In this document: positions 22,755 to 30,738 of the stretch, in pieces | How positions within the stretch are numbered: position 1 is the stretch's first letter | Layout of the letters: each line of letters begins with the position of its first letter | Position numbers and translations under genes: made by a program | IMG/VR virus record: IMGVR_UViG_3300042400_001607 | Location: 1 to 30,859 of that record | DNA: 30,859 nt | Direction: 5' to 3' (one strand) | Source of the DNA: a virus | The notes under the pieces: model-generated | Told to the model about the DNA's origin: nothing | Database searches by the model: none | What the model saw: only the letters and a program-made list of their open reading frames with translations

Positions 22755-24326
22755 TTATTTTAAGGTAGTATATTCTCCTCCAATAAAATGGATATGCTGG
22801 GCTTTGCCGTCATTGTGAATAATCACATGTGACTGTAACCAGCTGCTGGCTCCTCTATTGTATCCTATTCTAAGGTGAGTTGAGGTGCCAACTGCTAGAG
22901 CTCCGTCCTTTCTACCAGGAGAGTGATAATGTCCTACTACTATCTTTGTGTTTAATTTTCTAAATTGTAAAAGAGATCCTCTGCTTCCATTAGAACCAAT
23001 ATCTCCATGTTGGCCAAGTTCCCAATCCTTTACGATAAAGCTATCCCCGCGGCCTAGAGTTTTAAACTGAGGGAACTTCTTATTGATAACATATGGAATT
23101 ACTCCATTTGGTGCTTCTTTACTTAGGATCGCCGCTGCGAACTGCATATATTCTAAAGAATTCTTTGGAGTAACTGTTCTTCTCCAATCAGTGTCCTTCA
23201 ACCACCGATCTACGAAATCATCATGATTACTGCGAACCACAATTACATTATAGTCTTGAAATTCTTCTAGTCCAACTAATAATTCGTCGATTTCTTTTTT
23301 CAATGAATTTGCTCCACTCATCTCCTTTTCATATTGAATAAAAGGATCCTTTATTTCATGATGATTAATTGAATCGCCGTCAAATACATCATGTAAGACA
23401 ACATATTCTGGGTGGATCTTTGCCATCAAGTCAAAGGTGGAATCAAATACTCGTTGATCGTGTTTACCATAGTGAATGTCTCCCCAAACAATTGCCGCTG
23501 CACTAGTTACTCGAGTGATAACGCTTTCTTGTTTCTCTAAATCAAATACTACACTATGATAGAGATCAGTAAAGTCTCCGTCATCTGTTGCAGTTACTTG
23601 ACGAATAAAGAATTTATCTTCATCCTTTATTTCAATAATAACAAATCCTAGTGTATGATGAAATTCTCCTTTTTTACCAGATTTGGAATCAGTATAGTTT
23701 GAAACGGTACATGCGCCAGTGGTAACCATCATTTTTGGACGATTACCTTCCAATACTGGGATAGTTTCTAATTGTACACGAGGTGAACCGAACACACATG
23801 AGTTAATTCCACTCATTCCTTGTAAACCAGTCATTGGGTCTACTGCAGTCGGCTGAATCTTTACGTCTGACATAATTGAAAGATACTTATGCACGTCATG
23901 ACGATTTGCATCTAAGTAATCAATAATTCGATCTGACCACGTTTCGTAATTTTTATCAGTAAATACTGAGGTTGGATTTTTATAGCGACCTGCAATAACG
24001 TGAATGTCTGCGTCAACTAATTCTGCGTATTTTTCAAGATTTGCAATAAACTCTTCATGTACAGGAGTATCGTTCTGTGCCCAAGTTATAATAAATCTCT
24101 TTTTTTCGCGGTTAAATTCTTTTGCTTTTGCTGCAATTAATTGAGGTGACTCCTCGACCTGTTTAGTACTATACCCAAGTTTTGCAATCCAGTGCTGTAT
24201 TGTTCGTTCAGATCTTTTAAATCTTTGCGCAAGTAAATCTAGGCGTTGATCCCAAGAAATAGATTTATTGAAATATATCTCTGCAATATATTCAATATCA
24301 GCGTCTTCTAGTTCGGTAAACTTCAT
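22755..24326 (-). CDS. HTH-metallophosphoesterase fusion
   Basis: 523 aa. Residues ~22-52 (SISWDQRLDLLAQRFKRSER then TIQHWIAKLGYS) form a helix-turn-helix like those of transposase or sigma-type regulators. From about 278 comes a calcineurin-like phosphoesterase with the full metal set: GDIHYGKHD (D283, H285), DVFDGDSINHHE (D316-G-D), SNHDD (N367-H368-D369), GQHGDIG and GHYHSPG (the GHxH). The middle (residues ~75-270) has IHVIAGRYKNPT and a GVTTGACTVSNY-type patch that I do not recognise. It may be a nuclease or nucleotidase directed to DNA by its HTH; the target is unknown. A weak late-promoter-like TATAAATT lies upstream. Confidence 0.8.
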   Translation of the reverse strand: MKFTELEDADIEYIAEIYFNKSISWDQRLDLLAQRFKRSERTIQHWIAKLGYSTKQVEESPQLIAAKAKEFNREKKRFIITWAQNDTPVHEEFIANLEKYAELVDADIHVIAGRYKNPTSVFTDKNYETWSDRIIDYLDANRHDVHKYLSIMSDVKIQPTAVDPMTGLQGMSGINSCVFGSPRVQLETIPVLEGNRPKMMVTTGACTVSNYTDSKSGKKGEFHHTLGFVIIEIKDEDKFFIRQVTATDDGDFTDLYHSVVFDLEKQESVITRVTSAAAIVWGDIHYGKHDQRVFDSTFDLMAKIHPEYVVLHDVFDGDSINHHEIKDPFIQYEKEMSGANSLKKEIDELLVGLEEFQDYNVIVVRSNHDDFVDRWLKDTDWRRTVTPKNSLEYMQFAAAILSKEAPNGVIPYVINKKFPQFKTLGRGDSFIVKDWELGQHGDIGSNGSRGSLLQFRKLNTKIVVGHYHSPGRKDGALAVGTSTHLRIGYNRGASSWLQSHVIIHNDGKAQHIHFIGGEYTTLK

Positions 24327-24338
24327 TAGTGCTTTACA

Positions 24339-24346
24339 AATTTATA
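24339..24346 (-). promoter_or_regulatory. Weak late-promoter-like box (TATAAATT)
   Basis: TATAAATT on the minus strand, in ACTTATAAATTTG, ends 12 nt before the ATG at 24326. One mismatch to the T4 consensus and shorter spacing than the clear boxes. It follows an AT-only 8-bp hairpin (TTATATTC/GAATATAA) in the 50-bp gap. Confidence 0.35.
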
Positions 24347-24376
24347 AGTCTTATATTCTTTTATGAATATAAAGTT

Positions 24377-26305
24377 TTAAATATCTTCCTTCGTAATATC
24401 TTCTTCTGTATCATCAGAATCAACTACATCGGCTACAATATCTTGATTTTCGAAAATTGCGCTAAAATTAGAAGCTGGTTTAACTTCTTCGTTTACGCTC
24501 TTTTCTAATTCTTTTTGTAGGTTAAAAAATTCAGAGGCAATTGATGTAGGTACGAGTTTCTTAAATTCTGCAAAATCAGATTTTACAATTGAATTGACTA
24601 CGTCTTCGGATTTTACAAAAATAGGTAATTCAACAAGTTTAAATCCTTTGTCTAATCGTAAAGGAATACTTTTCTTTTTAATATAATCTAGTTGTAGAAC
24701 ATAATCTTTAAGGCGACGTTCAGATGTTCCCCATAATAATGGTTTATACTTCGGCTGCAACGCGTCTAATATTTCTTCAATTTGGCCAGACTTAATTAAG
24801 CAAATATCAGTAATTAGATCAGGATATTCTTGCTGAACCTTTTCAAGCATTACTCTTGTTTCTCTTACTGAGAACGGAGATTTTTGAGTTGGATTTTCAG
24901 GTTTGATTGCAACTAATACTGTTTTGCACCCGTTCTTTTCTTTTAATTTTTGAGCCGCTTTAATATGACCCATTGTAATTGGTTGAAAATTACCAATCAA
25001 TAAGTTAACTTCAGTTTGCACTGGTTTTTTATGCTTACCTTCGGCAACTTCTTTTTCACTTAACATTGAATCGTCACCATTGGTTCCAACAAATTCACTA
25101 AAGCTAGGAAATAAGCTTTCATATACTTCATCACCCATAATAATGTTCCTAATCTTATTAACGATCAAATTAAGTTGAGTCAATAACTCAGGAGTAAAAA
25201 AGCCAGATGAAGAGTTCTTTCTATTTCTTCTAAAGAAATTTAAAAGTATTTTATAGATCTCAGAATAAGTGTCGTCCTTTAATAACTTAATTACGGCTGG
25301 ATCATTAACTAGAGTTTTATCCAATTCAAATTCAGGCCTCTTTAAATAGTCTGGAATCTCAAGGCGAAGGCCTTCATATTTTCCAGAATATTCTTTAATA
25401 AAATCCTTGAACATTGTATTTATTAGCGCAACGTATTTTTCGTCAAATGTATTTCCGACACTTGCCATTTTCTTCAAATCAGCAACGTCATACATTTCGA
25501 AATGGTTCATCACGTCAATTACAATAAGCCAAATATAATCTTGCGATTTATTTTCTTTTGGTTTAACTGTTTTTTCATGATTAAAAATAGGATCGACCAT
25601 TTTTGCAAGAAACACTGCTGCTTCTGGATCCTCTGCATTTTCGTCATAAAATCTAAAAACAATAGTATCAATGCTGCCGTTTGCAGTGTCTTTTAAAAAT
25701 GAAGAAGACTGCTCATCATTTAATATTGATAAAATATATTTAGTGAATGACCGAGTTTTAAATTTACTAAATAACTCCTCAGATGGCGCATATACAAATT
25801 CAAGGATTGCAGTTTTTTGTTCATCCGTTAAATTACCTTCGAAAATAATCGGCGGTCTCTCTACTCCAAGATAATCTGCCCATTTGTCAAGTTGCTCTTT
25901 ATTTTGAATAGTTGAAACAATTGCTCCAGAATCATCCAATTTATGGATATAAGAAAGGACTAAATTGTTTTTTGGAAGCCGGTCATATCTATGATTTAGG
26001 GAATCGCCGTTTGTAAAATACTCAAATCCAAAATAGAAATTAGCCGGAATCCTCTGTCTTTTTTCAGGAGAAATGTGTTCAAAATATGCAATCGCTGAAT
26101 TATAGTATTTCATCAATACTCGATCAACATAACTAATTTCTCCAGATTTTTTAAAATATCTGAATTGATCGTTCTTGCTCTTCTTTACTCCAAAAAAGGT
26201 ACCATCTACTTTTTCATTGATGATGACATAACTATTAAGAAGATTCTTTAAAAAATCTTCACCTCTTTTTTCGTAAACTTCCTTTAAATTGTTTATACCT
26301 GCCAT
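24377..26305 (-). CDS. Nucleotidyltransferase/RNA-ligase-like protein fused to an NMNAT-like domain
   Basis: 642 aa. The N-terminal ~250 residues carry the covalent nucleotidyltransferase motifs of ATP-dependent ligases: EKVDGT with K32 as the probable AMP-accepting lysine, YFKKSGE (50-56, Ia-like), FYFGFEYF (90-97, IIIa-like), DTIVFRF (213-219, IV-like) and FLAKMVDP with K235 (V). A helical linker follows. From about 432, VNLLIGNFQPITMGHIKAAQ contains the (H/T)xGH signature of NMNAT/cytidylyltransferase-type enzymes (T444-M-G-H447), with a later SVRETR (479-484) like the ISxTxxR motif of that superfamily. The C-terminus is very acidic. The ligase part could seal RNA or DNA; the second domain could make NAD or charge another nucleotide. 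This combination is not one I know. Confidence 0.75.
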   Translation of the reverse strand: MAGINNLKEVYEKRGEDFLKNLLNSYVIINEKVDGTFFGVKKSKNDQFRYFKKSGEISYVDRVLMKYYNSAIAYFEHISPEKRQRIPANFYFGFEYFTNGDSLNHRYDRLPKNNLVLSYIHKLDDSGAIVSTIQNKEQLDKWADYLGVERPPIIFEGNLTDEQKTAILEFVYAPSEELFSKFKTRSFTKYILSILNDEQSSSFLKDTANGSIDTIVFRFYDENAEDPEAAVFLAKMVDPIFNHEKTVKPKENKSQDYIWLIVIDVMNHFEMYDVADLKKMASVGNTFDEKYVALINTMFKDFIKEYSGKYEGLRLEIPDYLKRPEFELDKTLVNDPAVIKLLKDDTYSEIYKILLNFFRRNRKNSSSGFFTPELLTQLNLIVNKIRNIIMGDEVYESLFPSFSEFVGTNGDDSMLSEKEVAEGKHKKPVQTEVNLLIGNFQPITMGHIKAAQKLKEKNGCKTVLVAIKPENPTQKSPFSVRETRVMLEKVQQEYPDLITDICLIKSGQIEEILDALQPKYKPLLWGTSERRLKDYVLQLDYIKKKSIPLRLDKGFKLVELPIFVKSEDVVNSIVKSDFAEFKKLVPTSIASEFFNLQKELEKSVNEEVKPASNFSAIFENQDIVADVVDSDDTEEDITKEDI

Positions 26306-26313
26306 GATTTATA

Positions 26314-26895
26314 TTATGCTGAAGTTTCAGTTGGTTGTTCGTTTGGTATAGGTGCAGCGCTAGGAGCTGGCGTTTCAGCCGGTGCTTTTTCTCCCTCAAT
26401 CGGTTCTGCTTCTTTGCTCATTGCTTTCCTAATGCTTAGTGCATCCATGCTAATTGAGATACTACGAACGTTATCTGAATCCTCTGCGTTTTCAGTGAAG
26501 TATGAAATAATTTTCTTTAAGTTCATATTTAACTTTTCTTCACCGAACCCGCCAGCAGCTTCTATTTTTTGTTTTAAATTCTTAGTTGCTTTCCAGCTTC
26601 CATCGTAGCTGATTGACCAGCAATAGAAACGTACATCCTCATTTTTACTATCATAATAGTGTTGCATGTCTTTAATTTTCTGGATTGCTCCATTTGCATC
26701 ACGATATGTAGTAGCTCGGCCTAAAGTATCAGAAGGTACACCAAAACGTATATCATCTGACAGGATTTCCATTAAATCACCAATTCTGCCAATAATTTGA
26801 TCTGCAGTGTAGCCTTTTAATGGACGGTTTAAATCTGCTGATTTTTCCTCTTGCTCTTTAATATATTGAGTAAAGAGCTTAATATCTTTAGCCAT
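26314..26895 (-). CDS. Hypothetical 193-aa protein with acidic Pro/Ala-rich tail
   Basis: No family recognised. The body (residues ~1-150) is mixed alpha/beta with IKLFTQYIKEQEEKSADLNR at the start, ITYRDANGAIQK-like polar strands and RFYCWSISYDGSWKATKNLK in the middle. The last ~40 residues (from about 155) are Glu/Pro/Ala-rich and probably disordered. A late-promoter box lies 17 nt before the ATG, so it opens a transcript that continues into the ligase fusion 8 bp downstream. A late role or a virion-associated role is thus possible. Confidence 0.6.
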   Translation of the reverse strand: MAKDIKLFTQYIKEQEEKSADLNRPLKGYTADQIIGRIGDLMEILSDDIRFGVPSDTLGRATTYRDANGAIQKIKDMQHYYDSKNEDVRFYCWSISYDGSWKATKNLKQKIEAAGGFGEEKLNMNLKKIISYFTENAEDSDNVRSISISMDALSIRKAMSKEAEPIEGEKAPAETPAPSAAPIPNEQPTETSA

Positions 26896-26912
26896 TTTGA
26901 ATAGTTTTTTAT

Positions 26913-26920
26913 TATTTATT
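26913..26920 (-). promoter_or_regulatory. Late-promoter box AATAAATA before the 193-aa gene
   Basis: AATAAATA, then ATAAAAAAC, ends 17 nt before the ATG at 26895. It falls in the 33-bp gap after the stop of the P-loop kinase gene. Confidence 0.65.
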
Positions 26921-26928
26921 AAAGAAGA

Positions 26929-27525
26929 TTAGCCTAGATTTGCTATGTCATTGAGCATCTGACAAAAAAGAGTCACGCTTTTAGTATCAAAGTTGTTCAA
27001 GCACATAATATTAAAGTTTCTTTTGCTTGAATCTGATGTATATTGACTGGCCATCTCTAGCACTTCTTCAAAAACTTTTTTCTCAGCATCATAGTTTTCG
27101 AAATTACCAAAATAGTCTTTGTCCCTCTTTTCTGGAGTTTCCATCTCTTTTCTAGTCAAATATACTAGAGCACAGTTTTGATAGAGGTCACTATTTAGCA
27201 CTTTTTCAAACTCGTTCAGTAATCTCTGCTTATCCATTCGTTCCCGATAGATCGACCAGACATACGCTGAAAAAATAGAACGATCGAATACAATAACTTT
27301 GTCTTTTAAGATCTCTTTATTTAATTCTAGGATAGTTAATACGTTTGCGATGCTAAAATAGTGTACTCCTGGACCAGTTTCCTGGTCTCTCATGCCAAGT
27401 TCTTCAATATACTTTGCAAAAGCAAATTTATAATAGAGAACATTTGGATTCTGGTTCTGTTTAAAGAACTCTTCCATCAAGTGGGTCTTGCCAGTGTGCC
27501 GTGGCCCTTCTATAAAAATTATCAT
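26929..27525 (-). CDS. P-loop kinase (deoxynucleotide or polynucleotide kinase-like)
   Basis: 198 aa. MIIFIEGPRHTGKTHLMEEF starts with a Walker A, G7-x4-G12-K13-T14. VIVFDRSIFSAYVWSIYRER (about 77-96) carries the DR(S/x) motif of thymidylate- and deoxynucleoside-kinase-type enzymes, and VYLTRKEMETPEKRDKDYFG is a lid-like segment with several basic residues. It overlaps the HAD gene upstream by ATGA, so the two are made together. The pair kinase plus HAD phosphatase is what T4 polynucleotide kinase has in one protein; a dNMP kinase is the alternative. Substrate is not decided by the motifs. Confidence 0.75.
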   Translation of the reverse strand: MIIFIEGPRHTGKTHLMEEFFKQNQNPNVLYYKFAFAKYIEELGMRDQETGPGVHYFSIANVLTILELNKEILKDKVIVFDRSIFSAYVWSIYRERMDKQRLLNEFEKVLNSDLYQNCALVYLTRKEMETPEKRDKDYFGNFENYDAEKKVFEEVLEMASQYTSDSSKRNFNIMCLNNFDTKSVTLFCQMLNDIANLG

Positions 27526-28097
27526 ATTAGCGTTATTCTCTTCTTTTCTGAAAGTTTTACATTTTCTATCCGGTACATTTTAGATTTATCAACAATATAA
27601 ATCTTAGATTCCAGACTCTTCTTATTATTAATATGTAATAACTCGTCTAAATATTGAAAAAATTCCTGATACCTTATTATTTGGTCAATGGAGTCTTCAT
27701 ATATTTCAACTGTTTCTAAGTTACTCAACGTTTTTATTACTTCTTGCATAGAATCAACTTTTTCAGTCTTTCTACTAAGGATAAAGATTTTATCGAAACT
27801 CAAGTCTCTCTTGTTCAAGACTTTCATTAATGCCTCCTCTACTTCAAGAACTCTATGTGTAATTAAGAGCTGCATACATGAAGGATCATCTTTTCCTTCT
27901 TTCCATGCATCGTACACTGGACCAATTAGTTGAATGTTGTGTAGCGACTCGTCTAACGAAATATTATGATCGTAAAACTCATAGAGATCATTAAATGTAT
28001 AGCCTAAGCCTTCTAAGTGTATCTTACTGGTGTAGGTCGGAATTCTAAATAAAGTATCATCAAAATCAAATACCTGTAGTCTTGTTACTTTGTCCAT
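27522..28097 (-). CDS. HAD phosphatase, Swiss-Army-knife RNA-repair type
   Basis: 191 aa. LQVFDFDDTLFRIP gives D11 and D13 and resembles the HAD domain found in Swiss-Army-knife RNA repair proteins (the FDFDxTLF..P form). LLITHR at 77-82 gives the second motif (T80) and IYEDSIDQI (132-140) the acidic metal motif. The C-terminal 45 residues are basic and may contact nucleic acid. In RNA repair such domains remove 3' or 2',3'-cyclic phosphates. The gene is divergent from the 164-aa gene across a 54-bp gap, and couples to the kinase by ATGA. Confidence 0.7.
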   Translation of the reverse strand: MDKVTRLQVFDFDDTLFRIPTYTSKIHLEGLGYTFNDLYEFYDHNISLDESLHNIQLIGPVYDAWKEGKDDPSCMQLLITHRVLEVEEALMKVLNKRDLSFDKIFILSRKTEKVDSMQEVIKTLSNLETVEIYEDSIDQIIRYQEFFQYLDELLHINNKKSLESKIYIVDKSKMYRIENVKLSEKKRITLI

Positions 28098-28124
28098 TTA
28101 GTTATGATTATGCTGTCTTGTATT

Positions 28125-28132
28125 GATAAATA
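28125..28132 (+). promoter_or_regulatory. Late-promoter box GATAAATA before the 164-aa gene
   Basis: GATAAATA, then ATAAAAAG, ends 19 nt before the TTG start at 28152. It is the only rightward member of the clear set and shares 14 identical bases with three leftward ones. Confidence 0.65.
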
Positions 28133-28151
28133 ATAAAAAGTTTTAACGAAA

Positions 28152-28646
28152 TTGCCTCACAAGTTCATAAAATTATTCGAAGATTACACCAGGGACCTAA
28201 AAACAGCTGGCGCTGAGACTTCTCACACTTGGACTGACGTTCGCGATGCAATCCAATTAAAAAGACCCTTTGTTATTATAGTTTTTAGGACAGTTGACAG
28301 TTATAACACTGCATTGGACTCATATTTTAACGAAACTGACTATATTCAGCAGACTGCGATCATGCGACGCAATGGCAAGTCACTTAAGTATCCATCAATT
28401 TTCTTTATTTTAGACAGTGATCGAGACTTTCGAACTGAAATTAAGAGACTTTATGAAAAGTTCGATATTAAGCAAATCATTCTAGGTAAAGGCGGTTCTG
28501 AGTATTCTACTCTATATTCTCAGGATGGAACTTCTAGCGATTTCGGCAATGAGATCGTTTCTTCTCTTACTCCAGGCGATTTCAGTACTGAAGATTACTT
28601 TAAATTAGGTTCTCATTACTATCGTTTTATTGAGTTTGTTAGCTAA
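28152..28646 (+). CDS. Hypothetical 164-aa protein
   Basis: The start is TTG: no ATG, GTG or CTG suits the reading MPHKFIKLFEDYTRDLKTAG, and the promoter box spacing supports it. The rest is alpha/beta (KRPFVIIVFRTVDSYNTALD, then YPSIFFILDSDRDFRTEIKR, then IKQIILGKGG). No family is recognised. A hairpin with a T run follows its stop. Function unknown; the late-promoter box suggests late expression. Confidence 0.65.
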   Translation: MPHKFIKLFEDYTRDLKTAGAETSHTWTDVRDAIQLKRPFVIIVFRTVDSYNTALDSYFNETDYIQQTAIMRRNGKSLKYPSIFFILDSDRDFRTEIKRLYEKFDIKQIILGKGGSEYSTLYSQDGTSSDFGNEIVSSLTPGDFSTEDYFKLGSHYYRFIEFVS

Positions 28647-28670
28647 ACTCTTTAGTCTTCTTTAGTATAA
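28643..28670 (+). promoter_or_regulatory. Second copy of the CTAAA-TTTAG dyad element, before uvsY-like gene
   Basis: CTAAA-CTC-TTTAG followed by TCTTCT, a 3-nt spacer and GTATAA, nearly the same as 4632-4661. It overlaps the stop codon of the preceding gene. It may be an early/middle promoter or operator; part of it also forms the arm of the hairpin listed next. Confidence 0.4.
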
Positions 28671-28687
28671 GACTCTAAATTTTTATT
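28651..28687 (+). terminator. Possible terminator or attenuator hairpin
   Basis: TTTAGTCTT pairs with AAGACTCTAAA (a CT bulge on the right arm), loop CTTTAGTAT, followed by TTTTTATT. AT-rich, so weaker than the two GC-containing terminators here. It could end the 164-aa transcript or regulate read-through into the uvsY-like gene. Confidence 0.4.
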
Positions 28688-28690
28688 AAC

Positions 28691-29137
28691 ATGAGCGAAA
28701 CTGGATCCAAAGATACCAAGAAAAATATTGCTGAAAAATTCCAAGCAAGAAGAGCTGAGGTTTCTAAAGAAATCTATGAAAACATCGAAAAGCTTTCTAA
28801 TCTTAAGACTCTAAAGGATGCTCAGGTAAACATGCTTTCGCTTAGACAACGCCTTCTTGAGGACAATCATACTCTTTTAGAACATATCACAATGCTTCGT
28901 AAAAAGTTTAGGGACGAAAAAGCAGACGTAATGGAAAATCTTTCAAAGAACTTACAGCTACGCTATCAATCTAACGAAAAGAATGTCGTGATTGAGGGCA
29001 AGACTTCCAGTACTAAAGAATATCTTGAAATCTTCGAAAATCAAGTCTCATTCTTTAATGAATCAATCAAGACGATTGATAATATCATCTTTGGTATAAA
29101 AACCAGATTAGATATTGAAAAGACTCTCGGTCTTTAA
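28691..29137 (+). CDS. uvsY: UvsY-like recombination mediator
   Basis: 148 aa; T4 UvsY is 137 aa. The protein is almost entirely helical and charged, with a long coiled-coil (residues ~15-85). The C-terminal part YLEIFENQVSFFNESIKTID and NIIFGIKTRLDIEKTLG follows the same layout as the T4 UvsY C-terminal helix (a hydrophobic stretch, then AIKSRG). UvsY loads UvsX recombinase onto ssDNA coated by gp32. The assignment rests mostly on position: T4 and its relatives keep uvsY beside uvsW, and uvsW is 14 bp downstream here. Sequence alone would be a weak call. Confidence 0.5.
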   Translation: MSETGSKDTKKNIAEKFQARRAEVSKEIYENIEKLSNLKTLKDAQVNMLSLRQRLLEDNHTLLEHITMLRKKFRDEKADVMENLSKNLQLRYQSNEKNVVIEGKTSSTKEYLEIFENQVSFFNESIKTIDNIIFGIKTRLDIEKTLGL

Positions 29138-29151
29138 AAAAATGAGTCTAT

Positions 29152-30723
29152 GTGTTAAAGTTCGAACTTACTCCAGACAAAAAATTTATTAAGTTAGTCG
29201 ACTTCAGCCTCAACTCTGAACGTCGAGATCTTTTCTCCTTCTTCAAAAAGAAATCGAAAAAAGCAGCATTTAACGTTCTGGTTGACCGTGGAATCTGGGA
29301 CGGATTCGATACTTTTATTACAAAGGAAGGAGAGATTGCAGTTGGTCTTTGGAAAGAGATTTACAATTTTGCCGATCTTTATGGATACGACTGTGAGATT
29401 GACGGAATCGATGAATTCCTAAATCTAGGATTAGACAATGCAAAATACCTTAACTATGTTGACTCTCTCTTAAGTGGAGTGGTGGACGAAAAAGACTTGC
29501 CGATCGTGCCTAGAGATTATCAAATCGAAGGTGCATTTCGAGCAATCAAATATAGATTCTGTACTCAAGAGCTGGCGACCTCTGCTGGTAAAACTCTCAT
29601 CTTCTACATTTACAATTCTTTTTTAAGAGACGCAAGAAAAATAGATTCTGAAAACAAGGCTCTTATTATAGTTCCAAACATTTCCCTAGTCGGTCAAACT
29701 GCCGAAAAATTTGATCTATATTCAGTTGGAAAAAAGGGATGGAAGATTTGTCAAATTGGAGGCGATAATAAATTTAAACAAGAAAAATTTGATGAGTGTG
29801 AAGTTGTAATTTCAACTTATCAGAGTTTACAAAATCTTGCACCTGAAATATTCAAAAAATTTGCAGTAGTCTGTGTTGATGAAACTCATAAGAGCCGAGG
29901 TAATGTGATTCGAGATATTCTTCTTGCATGTACTGAATGGAAATATAGATTGGGTCTTTCTGGAACAGTAAAGATCGATGAAAAGTTTTCAGACTTTTAT
30001 CGAGTACAAGAAAACGTTGGGCCACTAGTAATGGTACTTTCTGCAAAACACTTAATTGATAATGGTTATTCGCCAAATATTAAAATTCAAATCCTAAATC
30101 TTAGGTATGATCCAAAAGACGAATACCTTCAAAAATATTGGGCGCTTAAGAAGGACGGAAAAGACATGTATAAAAATGCAAAAGATTACGGCAGAGACAT
30201 GTTATCTATTGAACGTGGTTTTCTTTTTGAAAGCGCAGCGCGTCTTAATTTTATTAGTGAGCTAGTACAGAGACTAAATAAAAATACTCTTATTCTTTTT
30301 TCAGATGTAAAAAATGGATATGGTAAAAAGATTCAACAAAAAATATCTGAATGGAATGAAAACACTTTTTATATTGATGGTGAAGTGGAGTCTTCAAATC
30401 GTGATATATTTAAAGAAAAAATGGAAGCCGAAAACAGCGTAATTATCGTTGCATCGTTTGGTACCTTCTCTACTGGAATTGACCTTAAAAATGTGCATCA
30501 TATAGTTTTTGCCGAATCGACTAAAGCTGAAATTACAATTCGTCAGTCAATTGGTCGAGGGATGCGTAAGCTTGCTGAAAAAAATAAAGTTTACGTTTGG
30601 GATCTAGTAGATCAATTAGATGGATACATGGTAAAGCATGCAGCCGAGCGCGAAATAATTTATAAGGATCAAAAATTTGAGATCGCACAAAAGGAAATAG
30701 ACTTAACGAAAAAGAGCAGCTAA
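29152..30723 (+). CDS. uvsW: UvsW-type superfamily 2 helicase
   Basis: 523 aa (T4 UvsW 587 aa). Start GTG at 29152: upstream in frame there is a stop two codons earlier. Motifs: RDYQIEGAFRAIK (121-133), Walker A ATSAGKT (142-148), LIIVPNISLVGQ (171-182), VVISTYQSL (218-226), DETH (243-246), LGLSGT (267-272), then ASFGTFSTGIDLKN and QSIGRGMRK (motif VI). The N-terminal ~110 residues match the UvsW-specific domain in position. UvsW unwinds R-loops and recombination intermediates and shifts T4 replication from origin to recombination mode. Its stop lies in the loop of a strong terminator. Confidence 0.93.
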   Translation: MLKFELTPDKKFIKLVDFSLNSERRDLFSFFKKKSKKAAFNVLVDRGIWDGFDTFITKEGEIAVGLWKEIYNFADLYGYDCEIDGIDEFLNLGLDNAKYLNYVDSLLSGVVDEKDLPIVPRDYQIEGAFRAIKYRFCTQELATSAGKTLIFYIYNSFLRDARKIDSENKALIIVPNISLVGQTAEKFDLYSVGKKGWKICQIGGDNKFKQEKFDECEVVISTYQSLQNLAPEIFKKFAVVCVDETHKSRGNVIRDILLACTEWKYRLGLSGTVKIDEKFSDFYRVQENVGPLVMVLSAKHLIDNGYSPNIKIQILNLRYDPKDEYLQKYWALKKDGKDMYKNAKDYGRDMLSIERGFLFESAARLNFISELVQRLNKNTLILFSDVKNGYGKKIQQKISEWNENTFYIDGEVESSNRDIFKEKMEAENSVIIVASFGTFSTGIDLKNVHHIVFAESTKAEITIRQSIGRGMRKLAEKNKVYVWDLVDQLDGYMVKHAAEREIIYKDQKFEIAQKEIDLTKKSS

Positions 30724-30738
30724 CGCTGCTCTTTTTTT
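30710..30738. terminator. Bidirectional terminator between uvsW and phoH-like gene
   Basis: AAAGAGCAGC, loop TAAC, GCTGCTCTTTTTTT on the plus strand; the minus strand has the same stem ending in a T run. The uvsW stop codon is the loop, and the phoH-like stop (30737-30739) overlaps the T run, so both convergent genes end here. Confidence 0.9.

Noticed and set aside
24327-24376. Hairpin between the ligase-fusion and HTH-phosphoesterase genes as a terminator
   Set aside because: The stem is only A/T and no T run follows; it would be too weak, and it lies before the next gene's promoter-like box.
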